In this document: positions 35,523 through 44,424 of the stretch, piece after piece | How positions within the stretch are numbered: the stretch's first letter is position 1 | Layout: each line of letters starts with the position of its first letter | Origin: TWA4 sp051879215 | GTDB lineage: Bacteria > Bacillota > Clostridia > Lachnospirales > Lachnospiraceae | NCBI GenBank assembly: GCA_051879215.1 | Contig: JBJELP010000267.1 | Coordinates: 5,526 to 69,525 of the forward strand | Length of the DNA stretch: 64,000 nucleotides | Direction: 5' to 3' | Notes under the pieces: generated by a model | What the model was told of the DNA's origin: nothing | The model's database searches: none | Seen by the model: the letters and a program-made list of their open reading frames with translations, nothing else | Position numbers and translations under genes: made by a program

Positions 35523-37184
35523 TTATGCTGTTTTCTTTTCCAGAAACAATTTCTGAAGCCCCTGTAATGCCACAATCACACCCAGAACCATCAGTGCCAC
35601 AGCAAATGCCAGCTGAAGCAGATTGCCTGCGGTGGGTGCAGCAATCAGTGCAATGATTTTCTGCGTCAGGGCAGTCATGGTTACCGCCAGCATGATGATC
35701 ATTGGAATCCACAGCATCCAGCCCTTACGATTTGTCTTCTTAAAGTATACCGCACAGGCAATCAGTGCCAGTGCAGACAGCAGCTGGTTTGCAGAACCAA
35801 AAAGAGGCCAGATATTGGCATAACCTGCTTTTGCAAGGATATACGCCAGAACCAGGGTGATAATGGTTGCAAAATATTTGCTGGTAACTACTTTTCTCCA
35901 GGGTTCCATGTTTTCATCTTCAATGGATGCATCCAGAAACAGTTCCTGGAAGGAAAGACGTCCGATACGTGCAACGGAGTCCAGGCTGGTCAGGGCAAAT
36001 GCGGATACTGCCAGATTGATCAAAGTAAAAATAACATTGTGGGGCAGACCCAGTGTGGACAGGAAGTTGGCCACTGCACCTGCAAAAATCTGAGGCGGTG
36101 TGGTGTAGCCTGCCTCCGCTGCTGCACCGACAGCAAAGCTTCCCACTGCAATCAGCGAAATAACACCCAGCATAGATTCCAGCAGCATGGCGCCGAAGGA
36201 TACCGGAAGCATGGCCTTTTCATTGTTGATCTGCTTGGATGCCGTACCGGAAGAAACCAGTGAATGGAAACCGGATACTGCACCACAGGCGATGGTAACA
36301 AACAGAATCGGGAACATGGAGCCGACACCTTCCACATTGAAACTGGTGAATGCAGGCAGATTAATGGACGGATTGGTGAAGAGAACACCAACCACCGCCA
36401 TCACGATCATGATCACCAGCAGATAACTGTTCAGATAATCACGGGGCTGCAGCAGTGCCCACACAGGAACAATGGATGCAATGGCAATGTATAAAAATAC
36501 GATAATCTGCCAGGTGCTCTTTTCAATGAAAATCGGGAAATTCAGACCAAGAGCCACGCCTGCCACCAGAAGTACAATTGCCAGAATGGTATTCATGGTT
36601 TTTCCCAGTTTTGCAAACCGAAGAACACAGCCCAGTGCAACGGCTTCCAGAATAAACAGAACGGAAGTCATGGCAACGGATCCGTTTGCTGCAATCTTTT
36701 CACCTTCTGCAGTAAATCCCATAAAGGTACCATCTACCACGTCTGCAAATGCAGCAACTACCAGAATACAGAACAGCCAGCAGAACAGCAGAAACAGCTT
36801 CTTGCCCAGCTTACCAATATATTCTTCAATAATATAACCGATGGTACGGCCTTTATTCTTTACAGAAGCATACATGGCAGAAAAATCCTGTACCGCTCCA
36901 AAGAATACGCCGCCGATCAGCAGCCACAGAAGAACCGGAACCCATCCGAATACAGCAGCCTGTATGGGGCCGTTGATGGGACCTGCACCTGCAATTGATG
37001 CAAACTGATGACCGAACACCACCTGTGTATCGGCCGGTTCATAATCTACGCCGTCGCGAAGTTCGTACGCAGGTGTCTTCGCATCGGGATCAATTCCCCA
37101 GGTCTTGGCCAGCCAGCGGCCATAGACCAGATAACCTGCACCAAGAACTACAATCGCGATTAACATCATAATCAAACCATTCAT
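35523..37184 (-). CDS. cstA: carbon starvation protein A family transporter
   Basis: 553 residues, about 16 membrane segments. The CstA signature GHQFASIAGAGPINGPIQAA is intact, as are GRTIGYIIEEYIGK and GFHSLVSSGTASKQI. Family members import pyruvate or peptides. The ATG at 37184 has AAGGAG upstream, 16 codons inside the longest frame. A TTGATT/TAAAAT promoter lies about 50 bases upstream. It follows cyuA and the flavoprotein gene, which suggests a link to pyruvate and cysteine use. Confidence 0.93.
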   Translation of the reverse strand: MNGLIMMLIAIVVLGAGYLVYGRWLAKTWGIDPDAKTPAYELRDGVDYEPADTQVVFGHQFASIAGAGPINGPIQAAVFGWVPVLLWLLIGGVFFGAVQDFSAMYASVKNKGRTIGYIIEEYIGKLGKKLFLLFCWLFCILVVAAFADVVDGTFMGFTAEGEKIAANGSVAMTSVLFILEAVALGCVLRFAKLGKTMNTILAIVLLVAGVALGLNFPIFIEKSTWQIIVFLYIAIASIVPVWALLQPRDYLNSYLLVIMIVMAVVGVLFTNPSINLPAFTSFNVEGVGSMFPILFVTIACGAVSGFHSLVSSGTASKQINNEKAMLPVSFGAMLLESMLGVISLIAVGSFAVGAAAEAGYTTPPQIFAGAVANFLSTLGLPHNVIFTLINLAVSAFALTSLDSVARIGRLSFQELFLDASIEDENMEPWRKVVTSKYFATIITLVLAYILAKAGYANIWPLFGSANQLLSALALIACAVYFKKTNRKGWMLWIPMIIMLAVTMTALTQKIIALIAAPTAGNLLQLAFAVALMVLGVIVALQGLQKLFLEKKTA

Positions 37185-37234
37185 TGTAATACGCTCTCCT
37201 TCTCTCGGTTCATTATGTAGTGAATTCGGCATAG

Positions 37235-37263
37235 ATTTTAGTCCTTTAACGTGACAGAATCAA
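37235..37263 (-). promoter_or_regulatory. cstA promoter
   Basis: TTGATT, 17 bp, TAAAAT on the minus strand. Confidence 0.6.
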
Positions 37264-37296
37264 GAAAATAGTCGAAATAGGACCGATTTTTACAAT

Positions 37297-38148
37297 TTAT
37301 TCTTTCTCCGCCAGATAAGAAATTACACTGTGAGCAGCAATATTTCCCTCTCCCACAGCTTTCGTATACTGATAGGGACGTCCTGTACAGTCACCGCATG
37401 CAAAACATCCCTTTAAGTTGGTGGCCATGGAACGGTCCACTGCAATATGGGCATGATCCAGCTGGATTCCCGGAATCAGACTGGATGGAGCAATGGCATT
37501 TCGCAGACAGAATACACCATCCACTTCAACGGTTTCTCCTGAACGCAGAACCAGAGAGCGAACCTGCATATCTCCCTGGATCATTTTCGGTCTGTCCTTT
37601 GAAATAGCTATATTGTCCCTCTGAACAGCACTGTCAAAGGTAGGATAATAATAAACCTGAGCTGCCAGATCAGACAGATATTCCACTTCATGCTCATATT
37701 TGGGTGAATTACAGATCACTGCAATTTTCTTTCCCCGGTACAGCATGCCGTCACAGGTTGCACAGTAGCTGACGCCTCTGCCCAGATATTCTGTCTCTCC
37801 CTCCAGAACTTTTGCAGACATGACACCCATGGCCAGAATAATAGTTTTGGCTTCATACAGCTCATTGTCCGCAAGAACCATATAATAACCGCCGGCTTCC
37901 ATCACATTGTTTACAGTTTTTTCCGTAATTTCAATACCGGCAGACGCAATATGCTCTTCAAATTTTTCAAACAAACCCTGTCCGCTGATTTCCGGAAAGC
38001 CAGGGTAATTGACAATCTTTTCCGCTTTTCTGATTTTATCGCTCAGCGATCTGGATCCAAACCAGACAAAATTTTTGTTGTAGGTTTTCAGATTGATCGC
38101 AGCGGAAAGTCCCGCCGGACCGGTTCCGATAATAATGCAATCGTACAT
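37297..38148 (-). CDS. thioredoxin-reductase-like flavoprotein lacking the usual NADPH motif
   Basis: 283 residues. The FAD site IIGTGPAGLSAAINL, the redox pair CATC (C129-C132) and the closing GCFACGDCTGRPYQ are kept. The second nucleotide-binding motif GGGDSA of NADPH thioredoxin reductases reads ICNSPKYEHE (about 145-154), and the HRR motif is missing (YYYPT). Ferredoxin-dependent clostridial thioredoxin reductases (FFTR) and related flavoproteins have lost the same motifs. It probably reduces a thioredoxin-like partner using ferredoxin or another donor. Lies 91 bases after cyuA and 112 before cstA. Confidence 0.8.
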   Translation of the reverse strand: MYDCIIIGTGPAGLSAAINLKTYNKNFVWFGSRSLSDKIRKAEKIVNYPGFPEISGQGLFEKFEEHIASAGIEITEKTVNNVMEAGGYYMVLADNELYEAKTIILAMGVMSAKVLEGETEYLGRGVSYCATCDGMLYRGKKIAVICNSPKYEHEVEYLSDLAAQVYYYPTFDSAVQRDNIAISKDRPKMIQGDMQVRSLVLRSGETVEVDGVFCLRNAIAPSSLIPGIQLDHAHIAVDRSMATNLKGCFACGDCTGRPYQYTKAVGEGNIAAHSVISYLAEKE

Positions 38149-38239
38149 ATTTTTCTCTGCCTCCTGTTTTTCCGTTCATTTATGAAACTTTTCCCGGCTC
38201 ATTCACCGATGGGAGTTTCTCCCGTTCCTTTCCGAGAGA

Positions 38240-39511
38240 TCATTCCAGCATCATTTTGATGATTTCCTTATCCGTCTGATGCATTCCCACTTTTCCTATA
38301 TATCCCACACAGCTTATGGTTTCTCCTGCGTCTTCTTTCAGAATACCGGTATACGCTTCATACTCTTTATTCTGCATGGCCAGATAGTGAGCCATCATGG
38401 AAGCATCCAGACTGGAAGCAATCTTGGCTGCACAGGATATTTTTGCACCATCACAGATAATACCCGGAATATTGGCCAGTGTATTGTCAATGGTTGCCTT
38501 GATCTGTTCCTTTGTGCCGCCAACCAGATAGGTGATCGCTGCGGCACTGGCACAGGAGGCGGATACTGCACCACAGAATGCAGACAGTTTTCCGATAAAT
38601 TCCTTCTGATAGATGGTCAGCAGACTGGAAAAAATCAGGGCACGATACAGACGCTCTGTGGGAATATTATTTTCTCTGGCATACACAATGACCGGAACCG
38701 ATGAAGCAATACCCTGATTGCCGCTGCCGGAATTGATGATAACCGGCATGTCACAGCCTCCCATACGGGCTTCCGATGCGGCTGCTGCGTATGCTTTCAT
38801 ACGGGTTACCACACCATCTGCATAGGATTCGCGAATCATTCTTCCGATTCCCAGACCATAATTTCCCGAAATTCCTTCGTATGCAATATCCATATTGCAG
38901 CGAATCTGCCGCTGATAGATCTTGCGGACTTCATCAATGTCCACTTCATCTGCAAAACATCTGATATTGTCCAGTGTCAGGTGGGAACGGTCGGTTGCAT
39001 GTCCGGTTTCTGCCTGTTCGTCATTTTTTTCGAATACCGCAGTCCCATTTTTCCGGATGGCAACGATATTGGTGTGGGTATGACGCACTTCCACTTCAAC
39101 CATATCATTTCCCGCATATAAACGGATGATGAAATGAAGGGGAATTTCCGAGTCCAGGAATTCAACTTTACAGCACTTCTGTTCCACCAGTTCTTTTGTA
39201 ATTCTGCGACCCTCATCGCTGACGGATTCCAGTACTTCCATGCCGGCACCGGGATTCCCCTCCGCAGCACCCAGTATGCAGGCTGTTTCAATACCGGTCA
39301 TGCCGCCGGAATTCGGGATGGTGACACATCTTACATTTTTAATCATATTTCCGGAACATAACGCATCGATTCGCTCCGGCATTTTTCCCAGTACTTCTCT
39401 TCCCCTTGCAGATGCATAGGCAAGAGCAATGGGTTCCGTACAGCCCATGGCCGGAACCAGTTCCTCCCGGATGATTTTTATAAATTCGTTTTTAATCTCT
39501 TTGCTTAACAT
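38240..39511 (-). CDS. cyuA: L-cysteine desulfidase (UPF0597)
   Basis: 423 residues. The family start LVPAMGCTEPIALAYASA, PNSGGMTGIETA, INSGSGNQGIASSVPV and a C-terminal CDGAKISCAAKIASS are present, with cysteines that carry the 4Fe-4S cluster. It breaks L-cysteine into pyruvate, ammonia and sulfide. Full length. The ribosome site is weak (AGG about 11 bases from the ATG). Downstream flavoprotein and cstA may belong to the same functional group. Confidence 0.9.
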   Translation of the reverse strand: MLSKEIKNEFIKIIREELVPAMGCTEPIALAYASARGREVLGKMPERIDALCSGNMIKNVRCVTIPNSGGMTGIETACILGAAEGNPGAGMEVLESVSDEGRRITKELVEQKCCKVEFLDSEIPLHFIIRLYAGNDMVEVEVRHTHTNIVAIRKNGTAVFEKNDEQAETGHATDRSHLTLDNIRCFADEVDIDEVRKIYQRQIRCNMDIAYEGISGNYGLGIGRMIRESYADGVVTRMKAYAAAASEARMGGCDMPVIINSGSGNQGIASSVPVIVYARENNIPTERLYRALIFSSLLTIYQKEFIGKLSAFCGAVSASCASAAAITYLVGGTKEQIKATIDNTLANIPGIICDGAKISCAAKIASSLDASMMAHYLAMQNKEYEAYTGILKEDAGETISCVGYIGKVGMHQTDKEIIKMMLE

Positions 39512-39611
39512 ATTATTTTTACCTGTTCTTCTTTGGATTTCAGGATACTCCTTCTTTTATTCGAATGATTATATTGTACCACATCTGTTCGATAAGGATA
39601 AATGTTCTTTT

Positions 39612-40976
39612 TTATTTTTGCAATTCTTTTCCGTGAACGGAACACTGTTGTCTGCGAAAAAGTCTGCGAAAAGCCAGATGGTTCAAAAATGTGCAAATCC
39701 CCCAGCAAATCGGATAGGACAGGTAGATGGATTCAACCGTTCCTTTCCAGGCTGCATAGGTAAAAATCCATGTAAGACGGAAAACAACCGAGCACAGAAT
39801 CGAAATAAACAGCGGTGTTTTCGCATCACCTAAGCCACGCTCGCAGCCGCTTATCACATTCATGGTTCCGCACAGACCAAAAAACAGGCACATATAGAAC
39901 ATTCTGACCTGTGCGTTTTCAACTATGGCTGAATCTGTGGTAAATAGCCATACCAGTTTTGATGAAAAAGCAAACAGCAGAATGCCTGCAAGCTCCGCCG
40001 CTGCAAAAACAGTTATCAACGTGGTTCGATAGACTGTCCGGACGCGATCCATTTTTCCGGCACCGTAATTCTGGGAAATAAAGACGGTACTTGCACTGGC
40101 AAAGCCTGTAAATGTGATGACCATGAGTCCCTCAATTGAAGTTGCAACCGTGTTTCCGGCAATCACGGTATTGTCAAACCGATTGATGACCGAAGCAATA
40201 ATGACACCGGAAAGATTCAGAATAATGCTCTCCAGCGAAGCGGGGATGCCAACAGCAAATACCTGTTTCATACCACGAAAAACGGTCAGCTTTCGAAGAT
40301 TCAGCTTCAGTTCATTTTCCTGTTTTCCCAGATAAAATGTCATGGCAGCTGCCAGCAGAAACTGCGATATTACCGTTGCAGCCGCAACGCCCGCCACATT
40401 CCAATCCAGGACAATGACAAAAAACAGGTTCAGGGCAATATTGATACAGGATGCGGCAGCCTGAAAGAAGAAAGGAGTATACGAGTTTCCCTTTGCCTGA
40501 AGAGCCGATGAAAGGAAACCGGTCAGCATGGTCAAAGGAACACCAAGAAAATAGATTCGGAAATACAGCAGCGCATCCGGTAAAATATCATCCGGACAAT
40601 TCAGCAGATGCAGAATCCGTTTTGAGCATACGATTGCTGCAAAGCTGAGTGCCGCACCGAGAACCAGTGCTGTGACCGGAAGGCTGTGCAGCAGTTCGCT
40701 GACCTTTTCGCGTTGATTCTCACCGAAATATTTTCCAAAAACAACTGTCACGCCGACAGCAAGTGCAGTGAATCCGCCCACAAGAAAGTTCAGAACGGCT
40801 GCGGAAACACCTATGGCAGAGATTGCATTCTCATGCCCGAATCGTCCGATCACAATTGTATCTGCACAGGAAAACAGCATGGTCAGCAGTGACGAAACGG
40901 ATATCGGTAAAGCAAACATCAGCATTCCCTTCAGTATGCTGCTTTCCAGGGGGTTCACTTCAGATTTAAACCTCAT
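39612..40976 (-). CDS. MATE-family efflux transporter
   Basis: 454 residues, about 12 membrane helices in two related halves; MLMFALPISVSSLLTMLFSCADTIVIGRF and the second-half FTGFASASTVFISQNYGAGKMD are typical MATE. Exports drugs or metabolites by cation antiport. ATG at 40976 has GGGAG eight bases upstream (TTG at 40982 less likely). Divergent from a MerR regulator through a shared promoter region with a 19-bp spacer, which indicates direct activation. Confidence 0.9.
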   Translation of the reverse strand: MRFKSEVNPLESSILKGMLMFALPISVSSLLTMLFSCADTIVIGRFGHENAISAIGVSAAVLNFLVGGFTALAVGVTVVFGKYFGENQREKVSELLHSLPVTALVLGAALSFAAIVCSKRILHLLNCPDDILPDALLYFRIYFLGVPLTMLTGFLSSALQAKGNSYTPFFFQAAASCINIALNLFFVIVLDWNVAGVAAATVISQFLLAAAMTFYLGKQENELKLNLRKLTVFRGMKQVFAVGIPASLESIILNLSGVIIASVINRFDNTVIAGNTVATSIEGLMVITFTGFASASTVFISQNYGAGKMDRVRTVYRTTLITVFAAAELAGILLFAFSSKLVWLFTTDSAIVENAQVRMFYMCLFFGLCGTMNVISGCERGLGDAKTPLFISILCSVVFRLTWIFTYAAWKGTVESIYLSYPICWGICTFLNHLAFRRLFRRQQCSVHGKELQK

Positions 40977-41045
40977 TGACAAGTCTCCCTTCTTATCATA
41001 GACTATGAGCCAAGGGACAAAAGGGCATGTATTTCATAAATCCTT

Positions 41046-41077
41046 TTGACCTCAGATCATAGGTTCCATCATAAAGT
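41046..41077 (+). promoter_or_regulatory. candidate merR promoter
   Basis: TTGACC, 20 bp, TAAAGT, overlapping the divergent MATE promoter. The spacer is long, as expected where MerR proteins act, but the -10 is poor. Confidence 0.4.
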
Positions 41078-41098
41078 ATAACGTTAGGAAACAGTCAA
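41068..41098 (-). promoter_or_regulatory. MerR-type promoter of the MATE gene
   Basis: TTGACT, 19 bp, TATGAT on the minus strand; a GTTTCC/GGAACC imperfect dyad surrounds the spacer. Confidence 0.65.
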
Positions 41099-41109
41099 GA
41101 GGCAATTGT

Positions 41110-41835
41110 ATGAATACTGGAGAATTTGCAAAATATTGCGGTACAGAAAAGCGCACCTTATTTTACTATGACCAGATGGGGCTTCTGAAGCCCATGGCAA
41201 TTCACGAAAACGGCTACCGGGAATATGCCCCAGGCCAGATTGAAACCATGGATATGATCAAGATCCTGCAGGCAGCAGGATTTACCCTGAAGCAGATCCG
41301 GGAGATCATCACAGGAGGAGCAGAAATTCGCCGCACCTCATTCTTTAAGGCAGTAGATTCTATTGACGACAAGATTCATGAACTGGAAAAAATGAAAGCA
41401 TATATTGAGAGGAAGGAAAAACTCTGGAAGGAGTACTGTGATTTTCGGGATAGCGGCATTCCGTATCGGTATCAATACTGTCGCCTGACCTACTTTGAAA
41501 AAGCCATATCTTCCGACGACCATTTCTTTGGCTTTATCCAGGATGGCGATTATGACTTGTTCTCCGTTGATACAATGCATCAGCTTTCGGTGATGAAAGA
41601 GGATGAAAAGGGGGTTTGTAAAGAAGGGAAAGCAATCTGCTTTTTTCTGGAAATGCCTTCCGAATCAGGTGATCCTGTTGCAGTTACTCAGGATAAATTA
41701 CAGGAATTCGGATTTCGCGGAGAAAATCGTTACTATATGCGTTCCATCCCGCATCTGCTCATAGAGCAGAGCGGGACAGCTATTATCAAGGTTACTGTTT
41801 TTGGTGAATTTCCGTCAGATCAGATCCATCCATAA
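41110..41835 (+). CDS. MerR-family regulator
   Basis: 241 residues. MerR winged helix (1-75: FAKYCGTEKRTLFYYDQMGL, ENGYREYAPGQIETMDMIKIL), a coiled-coil dimer helix (about 80-118) and a C-terminal effector-binding domain of about 120 residues. Probably activates the divergent MATE pump on ligand binding. Its 3' end overlaps the convergent HAD gene by 16 bases. Confidence 0.9.
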   Translation: MNTGEFAKYCGTEKRTLFYYDQMGLLKPMAIHENGYREYAPGQIETMDMIKILQAAGFTLKQIREIITGGAEIRRTSFFKAVDSIDDKIHELEKMKAYIERKEKLWKEYCDFRDSGIPYRYQYCRLTYFEKAISSDDHFFGFIQDGDYDLFSVDTMHQLSVMKEDEKGVCKEGKAICFFLEMPSESGDPVAVTQDKLQEFGFRGENRYYMRSIPHLLIEQSGTAIIKVTVFGEFPSDQIHP

Positions 41836-42596
41836 TGCTTACATGCATTATAGATTCCGTCATCATCTGCAGCCGTCGTTATATAAGATGCCTTCGCCTT
41901 CAGTTCATCCACAGCATTGCCCATAGCAATGCTTGTCCACTGATCCGTAAACATACTGAGGTCATTTCTTCCATCTCCGAATACAACCACATCTTTGATG
42001 CTGCCGCCCATCATTTCCACCATGCGGATGATTCCTTCTGCCTTATCGGTTGGCTCCACAAAAAAGTATTCTTCATCGTACCGGCACCAGGGCAATTCCT
42101 TCAATGTTTCCAGACTGTATTCCACCGGCTCTTTGCAGGCAACATAAACCTTATAGATTGCATTATATTTTCTGGGATTCAGACCTTCTTCCACAATGGT
42201 TTCCATAAAAGCGTCATTCTTTGTCAATTCTAAAAAACGATCATCAGGAGAAAAGCGTTTTCTCTCATTTTCCGGGGATATCGACCAGGGAATTCCTTTC
42301 TCCGTGCATTCATCAATCAGAGCAATGCATTTATCAAAATCCAGAGGGCGGATTTCCAGCAGTTTATCATCTGCGGTCAGACCATGCCCTCCATCAGATA
42401 CCATATTGTGAAAACCAAGGTCCTTCATGACCTGTTCCGCCATGGCATGTCCTCTTCCTGTTGCTATGGAAAGAAAATGCCCTTTTTCTTCCAGCATCTG
42501 TAATGTCTGCATTGTAGACTCAGGCACATACTGAACTCCCATTTTGCCGGCAAGAAGTGTTCCATCAATATCAAAAAAGAAATATTTTCTGCTCAT
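41820..42596 (-). CDS. Cof-type HAD-IIB phosphatase
   Basis: 258 residues. DxD motif FFFDIDGTLL, ATGRGHAM, the type IIB cap, and VVFGDGRNDLSMF with AMGNAVDELK. Hydrolyses sugar phosphates, flavin phosphates or similar small molecules in the cytoplasm; substrate not decided. An ATG at 42596 is preferred over the GTG at 42602 because AGGA is nine bases before it. Follows the FadR-type gene by 46 bases. Confidence 0.9.
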   Translation of the reverse strand: MSRKYFFFDIDGTLLAGKMGVQYVPESTMQTLQMLEEKGHFLSIATGRGHAMAEQVMKDLGFHNMVSDGGHGLTADDKLLEIRPLDFDKCIALIDECTEKGIPWSISPENERKRFSPDDRFLELTKNDAFMETIVEEGLNPRKYNAIYKVYVACKEPVEYSLETLKELPWCRYDEEYFFVEPTDKAEGIIRMVEMMGGSIKDVVVFGDGRNDLSMFTDQWTSIAMGNAVDELKAKASYITTAADDDGIYNACKHYGWI

Positions 42597-42642
42597 TATC
42601 ACATGTCCTTATCGTTTTGTATACACCGATTTCTTCATCATT

Positions 42643-43362
42643 CTATTCACACCGACTCTTTTGTCTCAGCTTCTCCATCTGCTCGTCAATGATACGGAAA
42701 TGTTTATCCATGGCTTTTATTCCGGCGTCCATATTTTTACTGAGCAGACTTTCATAAATATCCCAGTGGGCTTTCCGCAGCTGTTCTGCTTTGATCCGGC
42801 TTACCAGAATCCGGCCGCGCATATTTTCAATAAACCGGTCAAGCAGCTTGTCCAGCATAGAATAATATAAAATCAGAAGGCGGTTATGAGATGCTTTCAC
42901 CAGCGTATGATGAAAATTGTTATCCAGAACGGCACTTTCCTTTGTGCTCATGGGCTGATCCATCTGTACCAGAATCTGATGAATCGACTCGATCTCTTCT
43001 TCTGTCGCATTGTTCATGGCCAGCTTCAATGCCATCTGCTCATAACCGGTGCGGATTTCCAGTATTTCCGTATAATCAATCTCCATCAATGCCATTACCA
43101 TATTGACCGATTTCAGCATATACTCTTCCGGATCGCATCGTACATAATTCCCGCTGCCCTGCAGACACTCAATCAGACCCGTCATCTCCAGCATATGCAT
43201 CACTTCCCGCACGGAATTGCGGCTGACCCCCAGCTTTTCTGCAATATCACGCTCCGTATCAATCTTATCATTCAATTTCAATTCCCCGGACAGGATCTTT
43301 TCTGAAAAATAATTAAAGATATATTCATACGTCTTCTGTCCATTTAATTTCATATTATCCAT
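42643..43362 (-). CDS. FadR-subfamily GntR regulator
   Basis: 239 residues. GntR winged helix (about 5-75: DKIDTERDIAEKLGVSRNSV, LIECLQGSGNYV) and an all-helical FCD ligand domain with the metal-ligand pattern DNNFHHTLVKAS and a late DKHFRII. FadR-type FCD proteins sense carboxylates or sugar acids. Start at 43362 has AAGG; the longest frame adds 15 unsupported codons. Its own promoter has a GGT/ACC half-site pair over the -10 that may be an autoregulatory operator. Confidence 0.9.
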   Translation of the reverse strand: MDNMKLNGQKTYEYIFNYFSEKILSGELKLNDKIDTERDIAEKLGVSRNSVREVMHMLEMTGLIECLQGSGNYVRCDPEEYMLKSVNMVMALMEIDYTEILEIRTGYEQMALKLAMNNATEEEIESIHQILVQMDQPMSTKESAVLDNNFHHTLVKASHNRLLILYYSMLDKLLDRFIENMRGRILVSRIKAEQLRKAHWDIYESLLSKNMDAGIKAMDKHFRIIDEQMEKLRQKSRCE

Positions 43363-43478
43363 GGCGGACCTTCTTTCTCTGCCGGTAAATCCCTTCTCCG
43401 TTTTCATAGAGATCTGGCGCCGGATTCAGTTTGCAAAGCAAATTTTCCTATGTTCCCCAATATGATTTTTTGTTGGTT

Positions 43479-43507
43479 AGTATACCCTTATTTGTTTCCA
43501 TAAGCAA
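43479..43507 (-). promoter_or_regulatory. promoter of the FadR-type gene
   Basis: TTGCTT, 17 bp, TATACT on the minus strand; GGTTAGTATACC overlaps the -10. Confidence 0.6.
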
Positions 43508-43561
43508 GAAGTTTTCTGCCAAAAAGCCATATCTCTTTTTAATGACACTACTATTATGCAC

Positions 43562-43590
43562 TTGTTCTGTTTCCGCAGTTTGGATATAAT
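43562..43590 (+). promoter_or_regulatory. promoter of the DUF2284 gene
   Basis: TTGTTC, 17 bp, TATAAT. Confidence 0.65.
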
Positions 43591-43639
43591 AAAACAAACA
43601 AAGTATGATCAGAAAACAAATTGAAAGGCGGTATCCCGT

Positions 43640-44221
43640 ATGTCTATCCGGAACATCCTTGAAAACCTGATAAATGATTACCCCATCTGCGAATACTGCT
43701 TCGGTACAACCGATCAGATTCCCTTTTCCGAGAAAGTCCGCTATATCTGCGAAAATGAATGCTCCCGCTGCAATCACTGCTGGGCCTGTCCGCCTTATGT
43801 GGGAAGTGTCCACGACAATATGAAAAAATGCCTGCAGTATCAACATTTTTTCCTTTTTTCCACAGTAAATCCGGTGACCGATGCGTGGAATACGGAAGAA
43901 TGTCTCATGGCCAAAAAAGATCATGAAGCCGTTACCCGGAACATCCGAAAACAATTATGTGAAGAAACCGGACTTCCCATGGCCGCACCGGAGGATGCAA
44001 ATCCAGAAGAAAAAACTTCTCCTTTTCTGGTTCTCTCCACAGGCTGTGCCATCTGCGATGTCTGTGCCTGCCCCGATGAGCCCTGCCGCCATCCGGAAGA
44101 ACGGCTGAATTCCATGGAAAGCCATGGGATAGTCATCTTCTCTCTGGCAGAAGCCATGGAAATGTGTTACAACTACGGAAACGATTCCGCCACCTATTTC
44201 AGCATGGTGCTGTACAATTGA
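43640..44221 (+). CDS. DUF2284 cysteine-rich metal-binding protein
   Basis: 193 residues. Conserved cysteines in an N-terminal cluster (CSRCNHCWACPPYVGS), and a C-terminal cluster (CAICDVCACPDEPCRHPE), with a closing SLAEAMEMCYNYG. These are the hallmarks of DUF2284, a predicted metal or Fe-S protein of unknown role. Cytoplasmic. Good AGGCGG site. Its stop directly abuts the dispersed repeat that borders the TIR gene. Confidence 0.85.
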   Translation: MSIRNILENLINDYPICEYCFGTTDQIPFSEKVRYICENECSRCNHCWACPPYVGSVHDNMKKCLQYQHFFLFSTVNPVTDAWNTEECLMAKKDHEAVTRNIRKQLCEETGLPMAAPEDANPEEKTSPFLVLSTGCAICDVCACPDEPCRHPEERLNSMESHGIVIFSLAEAMEMCYNYGNDSATYFSMVLYN

Positions 44222-44274
44222 CCTTTTCATCCAGCTCCCGTTTCAGTCCTTCTATCTCCTTCCGGGACACGCTC

Positions 44275-44388
44275 TCGCTCAGGTCCAAACGTAGCGGTTC
44301 TAAGCTCTCGTTCTTCCTTTCAGGAAGTCCGATCGCTAAGAGCCGACGTTTGCAATGGTCCCTTAAAGGAGATTTTCGGACTTCCACT
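44275..44388 (-). repeat. dispersed repeat, copy A (reverse orientation)
   Basis: On the minus strand it reads AGTGGAAGTCCGAAAATCTC ... TTAGCGATCGGACTTCCTGA ... ACCTGAGCGA, matching the right-end copy along all 114 or so bases with scattered changes. The element may continue to about 44225, but no second copy is in view to test that. Confidence 0.85.
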
Positions 44389-44424
44389 GGGATGATATAA
44401 ATACAAAAACAGAAGGATAATACT

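Noticed and set aside
39505..39708. 67-codon frame between cyuA and the MATE gene
   Set aside because: Overlaps the MATE 3' end and the cyuA start without a ribosome site.
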